Below, one piece after another: positions 8,223 through 17,370 of a DNA stretch of 57,736 bases. Numbering within the stretch: the first letter of the stretch is position 1; each line of letters starts with the position of its first letter. Position numbers and translations under genes: made by a program. The notes beneath the pieces are model-generated. The model saw only the letters and a list, made by a program, of their open reading frames with translations, had not been told where the DNA came from and searched no databases. Source of the stretch: Acidobacteriaceae bacterium (GTDB lineage: Bacteria; Acidobacteriota; Terriglobia; Bryobacterales; Bryobacteraceae); the NCBI GenBank assembly GCA_903970405.1, contig CAJCIT010000287.1, forward strand, positions 1 to 57,736, in the 5' to 3' direction.

Positions 8223-8771
8223 ATGAAAAAGCTTAATCAACTCCGCAAACTTTTCTTAACTGGCGCCGTCGCAGCTTTGCTACCGATTATGGCGTTTTCC
8301 CAGTCGTCACCCGCAACAGGAACAGCAACCCAAGCTTTGGAGAAGAAGGTGCGCCACGAGTTAGTGATGCTACCTTACTTCACGATTTTTGACAATCTTG
8401 CCTACAGAGTAGATGGCGACACCGTTACCCTGCTCGGCAAGGTCACACGTCCGTCTTTGAAACAGGACGCCGAGCGTGTGGTGAAGAACGTGGAGGGCGT
8501 GCAGCGCGTGGACAACCAGATTGAAGTGCTTCCGCTTTCGGACTTCGATAACCAGATCCGGTGGCGGGCAGCGCGGGCTATCTATGGCTATCCGATGTTG
8601 AACCGTTACGGAATGGGAACCCAGCCTTCGATTCATATCATCGTTGAAAACGGGCACGTGACACTGGAGGGTGTGGTTAATAACCAAAGCGACAAGAGCG
8701 TTGCCGGCATCCGCGCCAACCAGGTGCCGGGCGTGTTCTCAGTGACGAACGACCTGCGCGTCGGCGGCTAA
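8223..8771 (+). CDS. Exported protein with two BON domains
   Basis: 182 residues from ATG 8223, chosen over longer in-frame extensions because it follows a purine-rich site (AGGAGAACAGAAGGAAGA) and begins a good signal peptide ('LFLTGAVAALLPIMAFSQS'). Two BON modules follow: about 42-100 ('VDGDTVTLLGKVTRPSLKQD...VEGVQRVDNQIEV') and 112-182 ('VENGHVTLEGVVNNQSDKSV...VPGVFSVTNDLRV'). BON domains occur in OsmY-like periplasmic proteins and are thought to contact phospholipid membranes. It is divergent from the M28 peptidase. Confidence 0.85.
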   Translation: MKKLNQLRKLFLTGAVAALLPIMAFSQSSPATGTATQALEKKVRHELVMLPYFTIFDNLAYRVDGDTVTLLGKVTRPSLKQDAERVVKNVEGVQRVDNQIEVLPLSDFDNQIRWRAARAIYGYPMLNRYGMGTQPSIHIIVENGHVTLEGVVNNQSDKSVAGIRANQVPGVFSVTNDLRVGG

Positions 8772-8860
8772 GCTTCTTCCAATAAATAAGCGGATGAGGG
8801 CATCCGTATAATTCACACACGGGCAATCGAAAGAGAGCCTTTTCCGGGGAGATCCTTAAC

Positions 8861-8880
8861 GGGGATTTCCCCATTTTTTT
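8861..8880 (+). terminator. Possible terminator after the BON gene
   Basis: GGGGATTTCCCC followed by ATTTTTTT. The G/C arms with a T-run suit an intrinsic terminator, but the loop is very short and an alternative pairing with the upstream GGGGA (about 8846) is possible. It separates the BON gene from modB. Confidence 0.4.
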
Positions 8881-8915
8881 GGCACCGCCGGCGGCTGGCT
8901 ATACTTGTCTTACCC

Positions 8916-9596
8916 GTGTCGACCGTGGATCTGTTCCCGTTGTGGCTGAGCCTGCGCGTTGCGGCGCTGGCCACCCTCGCCACAGTCGTGTCCGGTCTTG
9001 CTTTCGCCTACATCCTTTCTCACAAAGAGTTCCGCGGCAGGAACCTGCTGGACTCCATCACCACGCTGCCGCTGGTGCTTCCACCCACCGTATTGGGCTA
9101 CTTTCTGCTGGTGATGCTGAGCCGGCGTTCGCCACTCGGCGCGCTTTATGAAAGCATCACAGGAGGTCCGCTGGTATTCACGTGGCACGCGGCGGTGGTG
9201 GCGGCTTACGTGCACTCGGCGCCGCTCTTCATCAAGGCGGCGCGGGCCGCTCTCGACGACGTCGACTATCGCTTTGAATGGGCCGCGCGCAGTCTGGGCG
9301 CTTCGGAGCTGCGGACCTTTCTGCGGGTCATTTTGCCCCTGGCGGGCCGCAGCCTGATTGCGCTCAGTGCGCTGTGCTTCGCGCGATCTCTGGGAGACTT
9401 CGGCGTCACCATCATGCTGGCCGGCAACATTCCCGGGAAGACACAAACGCTGTCGGTGGCGATTTATGACGCGGTGGAATCGGGTAATGGCGGATTGGCG
9501 CGCTTGCTGACGATTCTGGTGGCCGCGCTTGCGCTGGCCGTTCTGTGGCCGGCCAGCCGCTGGGCCAGCCGGCGCGGCGTTAGGCAGGCGGCTTAG
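8916..9596 (+). CDS. modB: Molybdate ABC transporter permease
   Basis: 226 residues, five to six membrane helices. Typical ModB features: 'TTLPLVLPPTVLGYFLLVML' near residue 48, the coupling-loop EAA motif 'EWAARSLGASELRTFLRVIL' (about 119-138), and 'ARSLGDFGVTIMLAGNIPGK' near residue 160. It forms the membrane channel of the molybdate importer with ModC, whose gene starts 5 bp downstream. GTG start at 8916. No modA (periplasmic binding protein) gene is present immediately upstream, where it normally lies. Confidence 0.92.
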   Translation: MSTVDLFPLWLSLRVAALATLATVVSGLAFAYILSHKEFRGRNLLDSITTLPLVLPPTVLGYFLLVMLSRRSPLGALYESITGGPLVFTWHAAVVAAYVHSAPLFIKAARAALDDVDYRFEWAARSLGASELRTFLRVILPLAGRSLIALSALCFARSLGDFGVTIMLAGNIPGKTQTLSVAIYDAVESGNGGLARLLTILVAALALAVLWPASRWASRRGVRQAA

Positions 9597-9601
9597 GGGG
9601 T

Positions 9602-10714
9602 ATGGCCGGGCCGGCGCCGATTGACGCGCGAATTAAGAAAACATATCCGGCCACGAGGGATTCGCCGGCCTTCGTGCTGGACCTGCATTTAGAAGCGGGC
9701 GACGGAGTCACCGCGTTGCTGGGCCCAAGCGGCGCGGGCAAGACCCTGACACTGAATTGCCTGGCCGGTTTCGCCAAACCGGAGGAAGGGCGCATCCTGG
9801 TGCGCGATGAGCTCTATTTTGACGCGGCCACAAAAGTGAATGTGCCGCCGGACCGGCGCCGCTGCGGCTACATCTTTCAAGACCATGCTCTGTTTCCGCA
9901 TATGACGGTGCGGCAGAACCTTCGCTTCGCGGCAGATTCAGCACGGCGGAGGAGTAAGATGCAACGGCGCCGCCGCATCCAGGAGTTACTCGATGAATTT
10001 GAACTCGCCGACTTAGACGCGCGGCGGCCGCATGAGCTTTCCGGCGGACAGAAGCAGCGCGCGGCGATTGCGCGGGCCTTGGCATCCGATCCGAAAGTAC
10101 TGCTGCTGGATGAACCGACGCGCGGTCTGGACTATCGGTTGCGCCAGAGCTTCTACGAGTACCTGCGGAAGGCGAAGGCGGCGCTTGATGCGCCGGTGGT
10201 AATGGTGACGCACGACGCGGAAGAATGCTTCGAACTGGCGGACGTGGTTTTTCTGATCGAAGAGGGAAAGTGCCGTCAGTCCGGGCCCATCGCAGAGGTG
10301 TTCAAAGCGCCGGCAAGTGTCGACCTGGCGAGGTCGCTGGGCCTTTACACTCTGATCGAGGCGGAGATTGCCGCGCTGGATCCGGGGCGGGATACCAGCC
10401 GGATTCGGACTCTGAATCGCGAATTGGAGGGGGAAGTGGACGGCCCGTACCTTCGCGGCCATTTGCTGGGAGATCGCGGTTGGCTTTGCATCCGGCGGCA
10501 TGAGATGCGGGTGGTCACGGCGAATCACCGTGAGGCGCGGAACGCCATGCGTCTGAAGCCGCTTGCCGTGACAAGATCTCCGAGAGGGATGCGGGTTCAG
10601 TTTGGCCGCGATTTCAACGTGGAGATGAGTGAGGCCGACTACGCGGAGGTTCGCGGGGAGCGGGACTTAACCGTCTATGTGCCTCCCACGGCGGTTTCGT
10701 TTCTTCCTTTATGA
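9602..10714 (+). CDS. modC: Molybdate ABC transporter ATP-binding protein
   Basis: 370 residues. Walker A 'GPSGAGKT' (about 41-48), Q-loop 'GYIFQDHALFPHMTV', ABC signature 'ELSGGQKQRAAIARAL' (near 148), Walker B 'VLLLDEPTRGLD', and switch His in 'VMVTHDAEE'. After the nucleotide-binding domain come ~130 residues corresponding to the regulatory TOBE/MOP-like domain of ModC. It powers molybdate uptake with ModB. It overlaps the next gene, thiE, by 4 bp (ATGA), so the three genes form one operon. The N-terminus is slightly longer and less conserved than usual. Confidence 0.92.
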   Translation: MAGPAPIDARIKKTYPATRDSPAFVLDLHLEAGDGVTALLGPSGAGKTLTLNCLAGFAKPEEGRILVRDELYFDAATKVNVPPDRRRCGYIFQDHALFPHMTVRQNLRFAADSARRRSKMQRRRRIQELLDEFELADLDARRPHELSGGQKQRAAIARALASDPKVLLLDEPTRGLDYRLRQSFYEYLRKAKAALDAPVVMVTHDAEECFELADVVFLIEEGKCRQSGPIAEVFKAPASVDLARSLGLYTLIEAEIAALDPGRDTSRIRTLNRELEGEVDGPYLRGHLLGDRGWLCIRRHEMRVVTANHREARNAMRLKPLAVTRSPRGMRVQFGRDFNVEMSEADYAEVRGERDLTVYVPPTAVSFLPL

Positions 10715-11235
10715 AGCGCTACTACATCACCGATCGCAAAGCCGCAGGTGGATTTCAGCCGCTGTTTGAAGTGATTCGCGACCAGATTGCGGACGGCGTG
10801 GACATGATTCAGATACGTGAGAAGGACCTGACGGCGCGGGAGCTTTTTGAATTCACGCTCGCGGTGCTCGAAGCGCGCGGATCGAAGCCGACGAAGATTT
10901 TGGTAAACACCCGCGCCGATGTCGCGTTGGCTGTGAAGGCGGACGGCGTGCACCTGCCGGCTGGCGCGCCTCGCGAAGTGCCAGCGGGGCTGCTGGTGGG
11001 GCGATCCTGCCACACCATTGAAGAGGTGCGGACCTGCGGCGCTGATTTTGCCGTGTTTGGCCCGGTGTTTGAAGCGCCGGCTAAGGGTGCGCCGGTGGGG
11101 TTGGAAGCGCTTCGCCAGGCCGCGGCAATGGGCGTTCCGGTCTACGCGCTGGGCGGCGTGACCTGGGAGAATGCGGCGGACTGCTTGAACGCCGGCGCCG
11201 TAGGCGTGGCTGGCATCCGGCTGTTCCAGGAGTGA
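10711..11235 (+). CDS. thiE: Thiamine-phosphate synthase (ThiE/TenI family)
   Basis: 174 residues, shorter than typical ThiE (about 210). Conserved features: 'YYITDRKA', 'DMIQIREKDLTARELFE' (substrate-binding strand), 'ILVNTRADVALAVKADGVHL', 'GRSCHTIEE', 'GADFAVFGPVFEAPAKG', and 'YALGGVTWENAADCLNAGA' ending 'GVAGIRLFQ'. The enzyme joins hydroxymethylpyrimidine diphosphate and the thiazole phosphate to make thiamine phosphate in the cytoplasm. It is translationally coupled to modC, an unusual partner. No TPP riboswitch can lie directly upstream because the gene starts inside modC. A TenI-like thiazole tautomerase is an alternative. Confidence 0.85.
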   Translation: MKRYYITDRKAAGGFQPLFEVIRDQIADGVDMIQIREKDLTARELFEFTLAVLEARGSKPTKILVNTRADVALAVKADGVHLPAGAPREVPAGLLVGRSCHTIEEVRTCGADFAVFGPVFEAPAKGAPVGLEALRQAAAMGVPVYALGGVTWENAADCLNAGAVGVAGIRLFQE

Positions 11236-11305
11236 GACGGTGCGCACCCGGATGCTGGACTCGTTTGGTGTATCCTCATCGGTTTCACCTTCGCCTTCAT
11301 AACCT

Positions 11306-13252
11306 ATGCGCATCCTCAGCTCTCTCCTCCTCTCCGCGGGCCTGCTGTTCACCGCCCTTCGGCCCGCTCTCGCCCAACCGCCCACGCCCGACGCAGCAGC
11401 GATCACCAAGCGCAACGCTACGGAGAAGGAACTCGAATCCGTCGCCATCGTTGAACGCAAGGTCATGGTTCCGATGCGGGACGGCAAGCGGATGGCCACC
11501 GATATCTACCGGCCCAAGGATGAGTCCAAGAAATACCCGGTCATCTTTGTTCGCACGCCCTACAACTTCAACTATTGGGACGTGAGAACTGGCGCGCCGC
11601 GCGACATGACCACGGAACTGGATGCCGTGAAACGCGGTTACGCCTATGTAGAGATGAATGAGCGCGGCCACTTCTTCTCTGAAGGCAACTACGACATCCT
11701 GGGTGCGCCGCTCTCCGATGGCGACGACGCCATCACCTGGCTCGGCACGCAGTCATGGTCTAACGGCAAAGTCGGCACCATCGGTTGTTCCTCCACAGCG
11801 GAATGGCAGATGGGCGTCGCGGCACAGAACAATCCGCACTTCGCCGCCATGATTCCGCAAGGCTTTGGCGCCGGAGTGGGCCGCGTCGGCCCTTACTATG
11901 AGCAAGGGAATTGGTATCGCGGCGGTGCTGTCCAGATGCTGTTCGCCGCCTGGATCTACGGTGAGCAGAACCAGATCCGGCCCATGTTCCCGCCCAACAC
12001 CAGCCGCGAGGATCTGATCAAGGCCTCCAGGCTCTTTGACCTGGCCCCGCAGATGCCGCCCGTCGATTGGTCCAAAGCCCTTGCTCATCTTCCGGAAATC
12101 GACATCATCAAGGCGGTGGACGGCCCAGCGGGTATCTTCGCCGACCGGATGGAAGTTTCAACCGGCGGCGCGATGATTAAGCGCGCTCCCAATGACCCGG
12201 CCTGGTACCGCGGCGGGCTCTGGCATGACAACATGCCCATCAACGTTCCCGGTTACTGGTTCATGTCCTGGTATGACGTATCCATCGGTCCCAATCTCGC
12301 TGCCTATAACTTTGTGCGTAAGACCGCTCGCCCGGAGATCGCCAATGAACAGTATGCAGTCATCGCACCAACGCTCCATTGCGCCTACAAGCGCGCCACT
12401 GAAAACACCATCGTCGGCGAGCGCAGCATGGGCGACGCCCACCTGGACTACGACGCCCTTACCTACGGTTGGTTCGACCACTTTCTGAAGGGCGAAGACA
12501 ACGGGGTACTCGCAAAGACGCCAAAGGTCCGCTACTTTACGATGGGGTTGAATAAGTGGCAGACTTCTGAAACATGGCCCCCTACCGGCGCGCAGCCTAT
12601 GACGCTCTTCCTGACCAGTTCCGGCAAAGCGAACAGCCTGTATGGCGATGGCGTATTGACCGCCGCTTCCACTGACAGCGACCGGCCCGACCATTTCACA
12701 TATGACCCCATGAACCCGGTTCCTTCGTATGGCGGCAACGTTTGTTGCACTGGCAACGCCGTTCAGGGCGGCGCTTGGGATCAGCGCAAAATGGAAACCC
12801 GCGAGGACATTCTGGTCTATACATCCGAGCCGTTGAAGGAAGGCATCGAGGTCAGCGGCCCCATCGACGCCACGCTCTATGTTTCATCCGACGCGAAAGA
12901 TACGGACTTCACAATTAAGTTGATCGACGTCTATCCCGACGGCACGGCATATAACCTGGATGAGACCATCCAGCGCGCCCGCTATCGCGAAGGCTATGAC
13001 AAGCCTCCTGTTTGGATGGAGGCGGGCAAGGTTTACAAGCTGTCAATCCAGCCGATGACCACGAGTAACTTCTTCGCGGCGGGACATCGTGTCCGGATTG
13101 AGATTTCATCGAGCAACTTCCCGCGGTTCGATCGCAATTTGAACACTGGCGGAAACAATTACGACGAATCGACGGGCGCGGTTGCCCACAACGCCATTCA
13201 CCACTCCGCACAGTATCCGTCGGAGGTGACGCTGACCGTGGTGAAGAAGTGA
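11306..13252 (+). CDS. Secreted CocE/NonD (S15 X-Pro dipeptidyl-peptidase-like) hydrolase
   Basis: 648 residues with a signal peptide (residues 1-23, '[18 protein letters not shown]'). The alpha/beta hydrolase core shows '[19 protein letters not shown]', 'VIFVRTPYN', the oxyanion-forming '[11 protein letters not shown]', and the nucleophile region '[17 protein letters not shown]' (near residue 158). The family motif is usually G-x-S-Y-x-G; here it reads G-C-S-S-T-A. The C-terminal ~180 residues form the jelly-roll domain of the X-Pro dipeptidyl-peptidase C-terminal family ('[19 protein letters not shown]'). Relatives include glutaryl-7-ACA acylases and cocaine esterase, so the substrate is uncertain. 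Probably periplasmic or secreted. Confidence 0.88.
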   Translation: MRILSSLLLSAGLLFTALRPALAQPPTPDAAAITKRNATEKELESVAIVERKVMVPMRDGKRMATDIYRPKDESKKYPVIFVRTPYNFNYWDVRTGAPRDMTTELDAVKRGYAYVEMNERGHFFSEGNYDILGAPLSDGDDAITWLGTQSWSNGKVGTIGCSSTAEWQMGVAAQNNPHFAAMIPQGFGAGVGRVGPYYEQGNWYRGGAVQMLFAAWIYGEQNQIRPMFPPNTSREDLIKASRLFDLAPQMPPVDWSKALAHLPEIDIIKAVDGPAGIFADRMEVSTGGAMIKRAPNDPAWYRGGLWHDNMPINVPGYWFMSWYDVSIGPNLAAYNFVRKTARPEIANEQYAVIAPTLHCAYKRATENTIVGERSMGDAHLDYDALTYGWFDHFLKGEDNGVLAKTPKVRYFTMGLNKWQTSETWPPTGAQPMTLFLTSSGKANSLYGDGVLTAASTDSDRPDHFTYDPMNPVPSYGGNVCCTGNAVQGGAWDQRKMETREDILVYTSEPLKEGIEVSGPIDATLYVSSDAKDTDFTIKLIDVYPDGTAYNLDETIQRARYREGYDKPPVWMEAGKVYKLSIQPMTTSNFFAAGHRVRIEISSSNFPRFDRNLNTGGNNYDESTGAVAHNAIHHSAQYPSEVTLTVVKK

Positions 13253-13385
13253 GTACTGTGGCTTCTAGAATCGGTTGTGCGGCGGCTATGGCTCTGAAGC
13301 GCATGTTGCCCTGTGAGCCTGGCAGCTTCGGACGCGGCTGAGGTCGTCATGCGTGTTATTGCAGACTATCGCGTGTCGCCCGAGT

Positions 13386-13844
13386 TCAGCGGGTCGAAGA
13401 TCCTGGTTTGCCCGAGTGATCGGTTCTCTCCTCTTGGGGCGTCGCGCCCGCCCGAACGTCTTTACAGCAGGTGCAGTCCGGCCGTGCCTCTTTTCGGTGG
13501 CGCTTCGCCGGTTGCGTCAATTCCCGCGGGTCCAGCATGTGCTGCGGCCGGAATCGCGCAGGCGACCAGCGGCTCGACTCTGGAAATTCCACACCGACGA
13601 AATACGAATGATCCCGATAGAAACAATATTGGACCACGGCGCTCAATTGGCCGCCGCCGTACCGCATCACAATCTTCGTCCCGAGTGGTATCGTGCGGTC
13701 CAACTGCACGCAGGCCCCGGCGAGCGAGATGTCCTCAAGATTGGCTACATTGCGGCGCCGGCGGCCGGCTTTATCCTTCCACTCCACTTCCACGAGTTCC
13801 GCGCATAACATGCGTGGGGCAAATCTTCGTTCCATGGAAAACAT
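13386..13844 (-). CDS. PilZ-domain protein, probable c-di-GMP receptor
   Basis: 152 residues. The N-terminal ~85 form a PilZ domain: 'MERRFAPRML' fits the RxxxR c-di-GMP-binding arm, and 'LEDISLAGACVQLD' fits the (D/N)xSxxG motif. Strands 'GTKIVMRYGGG' and 'YFVGVEFPE' complete the barrel. The last ~55 residues are Arg/Ser/Pro/Cys-rich and look unstructured. Likely role: cytoplasmic c-di-GMP-responsive regulator or adaptor; no partner gene is adjacent. The start could be the first ATG (13844) or the second, three codons in. Confidence 0.8.
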   Translation of the reverse strand: MFSMERRFAPRMLCAELVEVEWKDKAGRRRRNVANLEDISLAGACVQLDRTIPLGTKIVMRYGGGQLSAVVQYCFYRDHSYFVGVEFPESSRWSPARFRPQHMLDPRELTQPAKRHRKEARPDCTCCKDVRAGATPQEERTDHSGKPGSSTR

Positions 13845-14203
13845 ATCGGATTTCCCCGAGGGCGGTTTAGCTTTGTTTGAACTGCGGCGAGCCGGTTGGT
13901 TCCAGTAAACCCTTCAGAGAGCGACCGCGGAAGCAAGGCTCGCCAGGACCAACCGGTCGCTCCCTGACTGACGGTCGCGGCTCAGTGCGCGCGGGTGCGT
14001 CTCCCGCTCGCCCCGTCTGAGCCGCGCGCGTGAGCAGGCGGGTAAACGTGCAGTTGCTCGCTGTCGCAGTCACTTTACGCGCGCGGGTTCAGAAGGTTCG
14101 GCAGCGAAGAGCACTGCCTCTTTCGCGCTAGCCAGTAAACTGAGAGGGGTACCGATGCCAGGGGGTGCTCCCCAGCCAGCCCGGTTTCCGCCGATCCAAA
14201 CGA
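13845..14203. repeat. Intergenic region carrying a dispersed palindromic repeat copy (13917-13983)
   Basis: About 360 bp with no convincing gene. Positions 13917-13983 hold a copy of the window's main repeat: AGCGACC, a spacer containing AAGCAAGGCTCGCCAGGACC, then AACCGGTCGCTCCCTGAC and GACGGTCGCGGCTCAG. The left arm is partly degraded compared with the copies at 42227 and 43418. Confidence 0.7.
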
Positions 14204-15130
14204 ATGCCTGCCGATCCCAGCCCTACATTTCCGGCGCCGTTGCCTCCTCCGCAACCGGATCTGGACCCGCGCATCAGCCTCGCGATCCGTATCGGCTTCT
14301 ATGTGCTGGTTGGCGTCGTCCTTTACGTCTTCATCCCCGGCTTGTTGCTGCCGATCGCCGGAACTGTGGTGGCGGCTACCATCGGTTTGTTCGCCGTCGC
14401 GTATCTGACAAACGTGATCACCATGCGCATCTTCGACCGGCGCCCGTTAAGCGACATCGGCTTGGGCGCCGGGCGCGGTTCGGGCCGGAATTTCGTCATC
14501 GGGTTGCTGTGCGGGGGCGGCGCCGCTGCTGCGATGCTCACGGCCCCTCTGCTGGCGGGCGCAGGCCACCTCACGCCACGCGCCGATGCTACGGCGACGC
14601 CCTGGTACAGCCTCCTCTACTATCTGTTGTTGTTGCTGTTCGGCGCGGCGGGCGAGGAGGCGCTGTTTCGCGGCTACGCGTTCCAGATGGCGATTGAGAA
14701 GATCGGCCCATTTGCCACCGTCCTGCCGGTCGCCGTGCTCTTCGGTTTGGGCCACGCGGCGAATCCCCACTCCACCAGCCTTTCCGTGTTGAACACGTCC
14801 CTGTGGGGCGCCCTGCTGGGTTATGCCTTCTTGCGCAGCCGCGACCTGTGGCTGCCCATCGCGATGCACTATTCGTGGAATGCCATTCTGCCCCTGTTCG
14901 GCGTCAACCTCAGTGGACTTAGAATTGATATTACGAGGTATACGTACCAATGGGACCTGAGTTCTTTGTGGAGTGGCGGCGACTACGGTCCGGAGGGCGG
15001 CCTGCTCACAACCATCTTTGCGATTTCCCTTTTCTTCGTGCTTCATCGGGCGCCAATTGTGCCCCAGCGCGCAATGATCGCCGAATCGCTGAACGAATCC
15101 GGCGATCCGTTACCGCTGGCCTTGCCTTAG
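14204..15130 (+). CDS. CPBP-family intramembrane metalloprotease
   Basis: 308 residues from ATG 14204; an in-frame GTG at 14165 would add 13 residues. About eight hydrophobic helices after a Pro-rich N-terminus. CPBP (Rce1-like) active-site motifs: 'GAAGEEALFRGYAFQ' (EExxxR), 'VLFGLGHAANPHS' (FxxxH) and 'PIAMHYSWNAILP' (HxxxN/D), in the right order. These proteases cleave peptides within the inner membrane; some bacterial members protect against bacteriocins. The C-terminal 40 residues overlap the start of the next gene in another frame. Confidence 0.85.
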   Translation: MPADPSPTFPAPLPPPQPDLDPRISLAIRIGFYVLVGVVLYVFIPGLLLPIAGTVVAATIGLFAVAYLTNVITMRIFDRRPLSDIGLGAGRGSGRNFVIGLLCGGGAAAAMLTAPLLAGAGHLTPRADATATPWYSLLYYLLLLLFGAAGEEALFRGYAFQMAIEKIGPFATVLPVAVLFGLGHAANPHSTSLSVLNTSLWGALLGYAFLRSRDLWLPIAMHYSWNAILPLFGVNLSGLRIDITRYTYQWDLSSLWSGGDYGPEGGLLTTIFAISLFFVLHRAPIVPQRAMIAESLNESGDPLPLALP

Positions 15131-15894
15131 CGGCGTTCGTCTGCGCCGGCGCACCGGCCTTTGCCACATCCAAGCTGAGCATGGATGAGCGCATTGAGAT
15201 TGAGCGCGGCCTGAATGCCGAAGTGGCGCAGATGAAAGTGCAGATGCCGCGTTCGAAAAAGCCGCTCGACTTCTCCAGTGACGGCAAGTACGACAATGCG
15301 GCCTGGGGCAGAGCGATGAAAGAGTTTGGCGTCGCCGCCCGCGTGGGCGATCAGGTCCAGATCACGCACGTCCTGATCGAATCAACCCGCATCCTGCTTG
15401 AGATCAACGGCGGACTGAAGAGCGGCAAGCATTGGTATGACCATATGCAGGCCGGCGTGGGCGGCGTAAGCCCTGTGATTCGCGACCAGAATTCGAACGC
15501 CACATCCGGTTCGCTCATCGCGCTGACTTTCAAGGAGGGAGTGCCTTCCATTCGCTCGGCTGAGATCAAGGAGATGCTTTCGCCGCTCTTCGATTTCGAC
15601 AAGCACAGCGCCACCGAAAGTTATGTGGAGAAACTGCCCGAACCCATCCAGAAGGCGATCAAGGAACAGCGGCCCATTGAGGGAATGGATAAGGAGCAGA
15701 TCCTGCTGGCCATGGGGAAGCCTCGCAGCAAATCGCGTGAAATGAAGGATGGCGATGAGTATGAGGATTGGATCTACGGCGACCCGCCCGGCAAGGTCAC
15801 GTTTGTCACTTTCGCGGAAGGCAAAGTGGTGAAGATTCACGAGGCCTATGCAAATGTGGGCGGCTCCACGGCGCCGCCTCTGCCGCCCCAGTGA
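15097..15894 (+). CDS. Exported hypothetical protein with possible non-canonical ATC start
   Basis: About 265 residues, function unknown. The frame is open from 14950, but the segment translated from 15097 reads as a good signal peptide if its ATC initiates: Arg-Arg, then 'SVTAGLALAAFVCAGAPAFA'. No ATG, GTG or TTG occurs in frame near it; the first ATG downstream is 15181, which would cut off the signal. The mature part is polar, with 'QVQITHVLIESTRILLEING' (near 85), and a C-terminal segment 'MDKEQILLAMGKPRSKSREM...EDWIYGDPPGKVTFVTF' that resembles the SmpA/BamE-type small beta repeat (predicting an assembly or lipoprotein-like role, tentative). It begins inside the CPBP gene. Confidence 0.65.
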   Translation: MRRSVTAGLALAAFVCAGAPAFATSKLSMDERIEIERGLNAEVAQMKVQMPRSKKPLDFSSDGKYDNAAWGRAMKEFGVAARVGDQVQITHVLIESTRILLEINGGLKSGKHWYDHMQAGVGGVSPVIRDQNSNATSGSLIALTFKEGVPSIRSAEIKEMLSPLFDFDKHSATESYVEKLPEPIQKAIKEQRPIEGMDKEQILLAMGKPRSKSREMKDGDEYEDWIYGDPPGKVTFVTFAEGKVVKIHEAYANVGGSTAPPLPPQ

Positions 15895-15989
15895 GGAGGC
15901 CTTTTCAGGTCCGGCTATACAACGCTAAACCTAACGCCTGCTTTCACTTTTGGGGAATTGCAGCCACCGCTAACAGCGTCCGGCTGTAG

Positions 15990-17021
<1,032 letters not shown>

Positions 17022-17370
17022 ATCCCATTGCTTCGTGTGGCGCGGCGTCTTAGCAGGCTTCAGCCACGCGCGTGGGAACGCCAATCTCCGGAGCGGCCGC
17101 GAATTCCCAGCCCAGCCTCCTGGCGTCTGAACGATTCCATGGTTGGCCAGGATGTGGTCGTTTGGAAGACGGCCGAGCAGTCTTGGGGTAACGCTCAAAG
17201 GGTCCCTGGTGGAAGCGGGCTTTTTGGTCGCAGTACGCGTCGATCGACTGGAATGCGTGAAATCCACCGGATCGGGACAGAATCCCCATGCGCCGCCGCT
17301 ACTCTTTGCCTTTTTTTGCTTTCTCTTGGACAATAAGCGAAAGCAGAAATGAAAGGTATAATCGCTCACG
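17022..17370. other. Intergenic region with a shared repeat core
   Basis: About 350 bp between gapA and the symporter. Positions 17068-17090 repeat the core found near 5875 (GGGAACGCCAATCTCC), here followed by a GAGCGGCCGC stretch instead of the matching arm. No gene or RNA recognised. The region just before 17371 is A/T-richer (17300-17360) and may hold the symporter promoter. Confidence 0.45.

Noticed and set aside
8772..8915. Molybdenum-cofactor riboswitch before modB
   Set aside because: No match to the Moco RNA core could be seen; only a short terminator-like hairpin.
14950..15096. ATG 14950 as start of the exported protein
   Set aside because: It would overlap the CPBP gene by 181 bp and place an Arg-rich stretch before the signal peptide.
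17050..17289. Minus-strand frame after gapA
   Set aside because: Not protein-like beyond a few residues; overlaps a repeat core.
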